Assembly (NCBI RefSeq): GCF_013408555.1
Contig: NZ_JACBZN010000001.1
Location: forward strand, 1-64,000
DNA: 64,000 nucleotides
Direction: 5' to 3'
Source of the DNA: Aeromicrobium tamlense
GTDB lineage: Bacteria; Actinomycetota; Actinomycetes; Propionibacteriales; Nocardioidaceae
The position numbers were made by a program, and so were the translations under genes. Each line of letters starts with the position of its first letter. The stretch's first letter is position 1. The notes under the pieces were generated by a model. The model saw only the letters and a program-made list of their open reading frames with translations, had not been told where the DNA came from and searched no databases. This document shows positions 60,877-64,000 of the stretch, piece by piece.

Positions 60877-62226
60877 CTAGGGCAGCGCCCGGAGCGCAGC
60901 GGCGAGATCTCCGGTTCGCAGCACCTTCAGGCCGACCCGGTCGAGGCTCTCGGTGCCGGTGGGGACGATCGCGTGGGTGAAGCCGATGCGCGCGGCCTCG
61001 CGCAGGCGGGCCTCGAGCCCGCGTACGGGCCGGACCTCGCCGGCCAGTCCGACCTCGCCGATCGCGACGAGTCCGCCGGGCAGCGGCGAGCCCCCGGCGG
61101 CCGAGATCACGGCCAGCGCGACCGCGAGGTCGACGGCCGGCTCGTGCAGTCGGGCACCGCCGACCGAGGCGGTGTAGACGTCCTGGTTGCCCAGCGAGAC
61201 GCCCGTCTTGCTCAGCACCGCGAGCAGCATCGAGACGCGCGAGGAGTCCAGGCCGCTGGACGAGCGCCGCGGCGACGGCGTGGTGGCCGCGACCGTGAGC
61301 GCCTGCACCTCGGCCAGCAGCGGCCGGCGGCCCTCCATCGTGACGGTGACGCACGTGCCCGCGACCGGCGACTCGTGGCGGGACACGAACAGGCCTGTGG
61401 GGTCGGGCACCTCGACGATGCCGGCGTCGACGAGGTCGAAGCAGCCGATCTCGTCGACCGGGCCGAAGCGGTTCTTGGTGGCGCGCAGCAGGCGCAGCCG
61501 GCTGGTGCGGTCGCCCTCGAACTGCAGCACGACGTCGACGAGGTGCTCGAGCACGCGCGGTCCGGCGACCGATCCGTCCTTCGTGACGTGGCCGACCAGC
61601 AGCGTGGCGATGCCCTCGGCCTTCGCGCGGCCGATGACCGTGGCGGCGACCTCGCGCACCTGGGTGACGCCGCCGGGCACGCCGTCGACCGACGCCGACC
61701 CGATGGTCTGGACCGAGTCGACGATCAGCAGGCTGGGCTTGACCGCGTCGATGTGCGTGAGCAGACCGCCGAGGTCGGTCTCGGCGGCGAGGAACAGCTC
61801 GTCGGCCAAGGCCCCCGTGCGCTCGGCCCGCAGGCGCACCTGGGCCGCGGACTCCTCGCCCGAGACGTAGAGGGTGCGGCGCCCGGCGCGCGCCCAGCGG
61901 GCCGCGACCTCGAGCAGCAGCGTGGACTTGCCGACGCCCGGCTCGCCCGCCATCAGCATGACCGCGCCGGGGACGACGCCACCGCCGAGCACGCGGTCGA
62001 GCTCGGGGATGCCCGAGCCCATCGCGGCCGCCTCGGTGGCGGTGACCTCGGCGATCGGGACGGCGGGGCTGGAGACCGGTCCGGCGCTGGTGCGGCCGGT
62101 GCGCGAGCTGCCGCCGGCGACGTCGACGGTGCCCCACGCATGGCACTCACCACAGCGGCCGACCCACTTCGCGGTGGTCCAGCCGCACTCGGAGCAGGCG
62201 AAGGCGGACGCGGTCTTGGGCGGCAT
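60877..62226 (-). CDS. radA: DNA repair protein RadA
   Basis: 449 residues from ATG 62226. Zinc finger C11-x2-C14...C25-x2-C28, Walker A GEPGVGKST, the RadA-specific KNRFG motif and a Lon-like C-terminal domain are visible. It drives branch migration in recombination. The start is fixed by TACGCT (62234-62239, minus) 7 bases upstream; the in-frame extension to 62256 is rejected for this reason and because the zinc finger should be near the N-terminus. Confidence 0.96.
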   Translation of the reverse strand: MPPKTASAFACSECGWTTAKWVGRCGECHAWGTVDVAGGSSRTGRTSAGPVSSPAVPIAEVTATEAAAMGSGIPELDRVLGGGVVPGAVMLMAGEPGVGKSTLLLEVAARWARAGRRTLYVSGEESAAQVRLRAERTGALADELFLAAETDLGGLLTHIDAVKPSLLIVDSVQTIGSASVDGVPGGVTQVREVAATVIGRAKAEGIATLLVGHVTKDGSVAGPRVLEHLVDVVLQFEGDRTSRLRLLRATKNRFGPVDEIGCFDLVDAGIVEVPDPTGLFVSRHESPVAGTCVTVTMEGRRPLLAEVQALTVAATTPSPRRSSSGLDSSRVSMLLAVLSKTGVSLGNQDVYTASVGGARLHEPAVDLAVALAVISAAGGSPLPGGLVAIGEVGLAGEVRPVRGLEARLREAARIGFTHAIVPTGTESLDRVGLKVLRTGDLAAALRALP

Positions 62227-62233
62227 GGAAGAC

Positions 62234-62239
62234 AGCGTA
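62234..62239 (-). promoter_or_regulatory. -10 box, leaderless start of radA
   Basis: TACGCT on the minus strand, 7 bases before the ATG at 62226. Confidence 0.55.
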
Positions 62240-62275
62240 GGAGGGGCCACCGACAAGCCGGCGACCCCGCGGCGA

Positions 62276-62914
62276 TCAGACCCGGACGATGCCGTTCGGG
62301 GTGTCGAACTCGGCGGCGAGGATGCCCGGCGCGCCGTTCGGGGCGACCCAGCGGACCTCGATCTGCTCGAGCGCGCCGACGGCGGGCTCGCCGAGCCAGT
62401 CGGCCAGCCGCTCGGGGCTGCCGGCGATCTCCAGGGCCGTCAGCGTGACCTCGGACTCCGCCATCTGCGAGGGGTGCTCGTCCTCGGGGATGTCCCACGA
62501 GATGACGAACGGCAGCTGCGGATCGGCGCGCATGCCGTGGACGCCGATCTGCTTCCACGTGAGGTTGAGGCCGTCGGGACGGTGACGGTTGCCCGGCACG
62601 GCGTGACGGCCGATGCGGTGCTCCACCGGGGTGATGTCCTCGACCGAGACGCACCAGCCGAGCCAGCCGCCGCCGAGCTCGGAGCGGGCGCGCACGGCCT
62701 GGCCGAACGGAGCCTTGTCCGACGCGGGGTGCTCGAGCGCCTCGACGACCTCTAGGTACTGGTGGTTCCTCAGCGGCAGGATCATGTTGTTGGTGCCGAA
62801 GCGGGGGTGGATGCCACCCGCCTGGAACACGGCGCCGAACTTCTCGCTCAGCTCGGTCGTGGTCGCGATGAGGCCCGCGGGTCCGACGGCGAACGACAGA
62901 TGATCGAGGTGCAT
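62276..62914 (-). CDS. VOC family protein (glyoxalase-like domain)
   Basis: 212 residues beginning MHLDHLSFAVG, the first beta strand of a vicinal-oxygen-chelate fold; HPRFGTNNMILPL follows. The pattern matches the Glyoxalase_3-like group with a metal-site His at residue 5. Activity unknown. AACAAT lies 5 bases before the ATG, again pointing to a leaderless start. Confidence 0.87.
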   Translation of the reverse strand: MHLDHLSFAVGPAGLIATTTELSEKFGAVFQAGGIHPRFGTNNMILPLRNHQYLEVVEALEHPASDKAPFGQAVRARSELGGGWLGWCVSVEDITPVEHRIGRHAVPGNRHRPDGLNLTWKQIGVHGMRADPQLPFVISWDIPEDEHPSQMAESEVTLTALEIAGSPERLADWLGEPAVGALEQIEVRWVAPNGAPGILAAEFDTPNGIVRV

Positions 62915-62956
62915 ACGGCATTGTTGCCCGTCACGTGATCGCCGTCTCAGTCAGGG

Positions 62957-63697
62957 TCACCTTGGGTCGGCGGGGTGCGGCACCGGGCGACCCGCGGCGA
63001 CGAAGCGCTCACAGTGACCCACCAGCTCGGCGTAGCCGGCCTCGCCCATGAGTGCCGTCAGCTCGGCGCGGCTGCCGAGGTAGACGGGCTCGGGCGCGAC
63101 GTGCGCCTCGGTGTTCGACGAGCAGTACCAGTCGAGATCGGCACCACCCGGGCCCCAGCCCGTGCGGGTGTACTCGCCGATGCTGACCTCGGTGTAGTGC
63201 GAGCCGTCGCCGGGGTCGACCTCGCGGAACTCGCGGCGCAGCGGCAGCTGCCAGCACACGTCGGGCTTCGTGGTGTGCGGCTCGAGCCCCGTGGCGAGGG
63301 CGTGGGCGTGCAGGGCGCAGCCGTAGCCGCCGCGGAAGTCGCGCGAGTTGTGGAAGATGCAGGCGCCGTCCGCGACCCGCGTCTTGAGCTCGCCGTCGGC
63401 GTCGCGCTCGGTCCAGCCCTCGGCGCGGCCGAGGTCGTGCAGCTCCCACTCGGTGGGGTCGAGCTGCTCGACGAACCCGGCGACGCGGGCGTGGTCGTCC
63501 TCGTCGCTGAAGTGCGCGCCCAGGGTGCAGCAGCCCGAGTCGGGCGCGGAGGCGTAGATGCCCGCGCACCCCGCGCCGAAGATGCAGGTCCAGCGCGACG
63601 TGAGCCACGTGAGGTCGCAGCGGAAGACCTCGGTGGCGTCGTCGGGGTTCGCGAACTCCACGAACGAGCGGGGGAATCCCAGGTCGACCTCGGGCAC
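62957..63697 (-). CDS. Cysteine-rich protein, DUF3109/YkgJ-like
   Basis: 246 residues from GTG 63697, 6 bases after TACCCT (63704-63709, minus). The N-terminal half has many cysteines: C27, C38, C44, C56-C57 ([18 protein letters not shown]), then CIFHN, GYGCAL, CWQLP and others. Regular spacing suggests a metal or Fe-S cluster, as in DUF3109/YkgJ proteins. Function unknown; a longer frame upstream is rejected because it crosses the divergent promoter. Confidence 0.78.
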   Translation of the reverse strand: MPEVDLGFPRSFVEFANPDDATEVFRCDLTWLTSRWTCIFGAGCAGIYASAPDSGCCTLGAHFSDEDDHARVAGFVEQLDPTEWELHDLGRAEGWTERDADGELKTRVADGACIFHNSRDFRGGYGCALHAHALATGLEPHTTKPDVCWQLPLRREFREVDPGDGSHYTEVSIGEYTRTGWGPGGADLDWYCSSNTEAHVAPEPVYLGSRAELTALMGEAGYAELVGHCERFVAAGRPVPHPADPR

Positions 63698-63703
63698 GGA
63701 GTC

Positions 63704-63709
63704 AGGGTA
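63704..63709 (-). promoter_or_regulatory. -10 box, leaderless start
   Basis: TACCCT on the minus strand, 6 bases before GTG 63697. The divergent gene has TAGGGT at 63730-63735, 8 bases before its GTG. Confidence 0.6.
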
Positions 63710-63743
63710 GGTCACGTGGACCGGCCACGTAGGGTTGACGAAC

Positions 63744-64000
63744 GTGACCGGGGGACGACTCACCACCGCGTGGTGCACGATCGCGGCCGCCGCGGCGGCC
63801 CTCTTCGTGCTCGGCGTGTACTGGCCCGGACGCCTTCCCGGGGCCGACGTCGCGGTCGAGGTCCTCCTGGTCGTGGCCGGCGCGCTGTTCGCCCAGGTCC
63901 TGCTCGTCGAGCGCGACCGTCCCCTCGCCACGGTGATCGGCACCGGCCTGCGGCTCCTCGTGCCGCCCCTGCTCGTGCTCGTCGCCACCGGCCTGGCCGT
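63744..64000 (+). CDS. Membrane protein (3' truncated by window end)
   Basis: Open from GTG 63744 to the window edge, 85 residues. Three hydrophobic stretches are visible ([54 protein letters not shown]), so it is an integral membrane protein. The family cannot be named from this fragment. A TAGGGT box at 63730 supports the start. Confidence 0.65.
   Translation, partial: MTGGRLTTAWCTIAAAAAALFVLGVYWPGRLPGADVAVEVLLVVAGALFAQVLLVERDRPLATVIGTGLRLLVPPLLVLVATGLA

Overview
The window reads as chromosomal sequence from a high-GC actinobacterium, most likely of the order Propionibacteriales and the family Nocardioidaceae (an Aeromicrobium- or Nocardioides-like organism). The evidence is very high GC with GTG starts, many probable leaderless promoters (a TAnnnT box 6-7 nt before the start codon), a radA-disA-mutY block, clpC with a ClgR-type operator, a six-gene Mrp antiporter operon with fused A and B subunits, and a gene pair for 10-methyl branched (tuberculostearic-type) fatty acids. 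The genus call is inference. I see no insertion sequence, prophage or CRISPR array.

Regions. 1-11.2 kb: two tandem branched-chain-amino-acid-type substrate-binding lipoproteins (the first cut by the window edge) lead a tightly packed catabolic cluster: MmgE/PrpD, TMADH/dienoyl-CoA-reductase-type flavoenzyme, RidA, two SDRs, an amine or amino-acid oxidase, cupin, NmrA-like protein, Asp/Glu-racemase-like protein and AcuI-like reductase. The substrate is unknown but probably nitrogenous. 11.2-17.2 kb: deazaflavin-type nitroreductase, membrane protein, tRNA-Glu, small metallopeptidase, pirin, the bfaA-bfaB pair and exonuclease III. 17.2-23.7 kb: mrp/mnh operon on the minus strand. 23.7-32.5 kb: exonuclease, phosphoglucomutase, hydrolase, YhhN, PPOX-type protein, and a CAP-like/DUF1800/DUF1501 trio. 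32.6-35.8 kb: three adjacent DivIVA/Scy-like coiled-coil proteins.

36-43.5 kb: MDR reductase, tRNA-Lys, then a nitrogen locus: glnT-type glutamine synthetase plus hydrolase (minus), a TetR regulator and an ammonium transporter (plus). Two pairs of matching 19-bp palindromes lie in the two intergenic gaps, each pair exactly 35 bp apart. 43.6-46.6 kb: a DUF2520 dehydrogenase-panC-panD-coaX operon for pantothenate/CoA. 46.7-51 kb: GDPD, acyltransferase, lysS and an M20 peptidase. 51.1-54.6 kb: a four-gene cassette (beta-barrel-like protein, duplicated-motif coiled-coil protein, zincin metallopeptidase, HEAT-repeat protein) that I cannot match to any described system. 54.7-64 kb: clpC, GrpB-like protein, mutY, an exported protein, disA, radA, a VOC protein, a Cys-rich protein and a truncated membrane protein.

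Intergenic regions are rich in long perfect or near-perfect palindromes. At least three sequence families recur in the window, mostly between convergent genes. One has a two-palindrome architecture and forms the end of a coding sequence in one of its copies.
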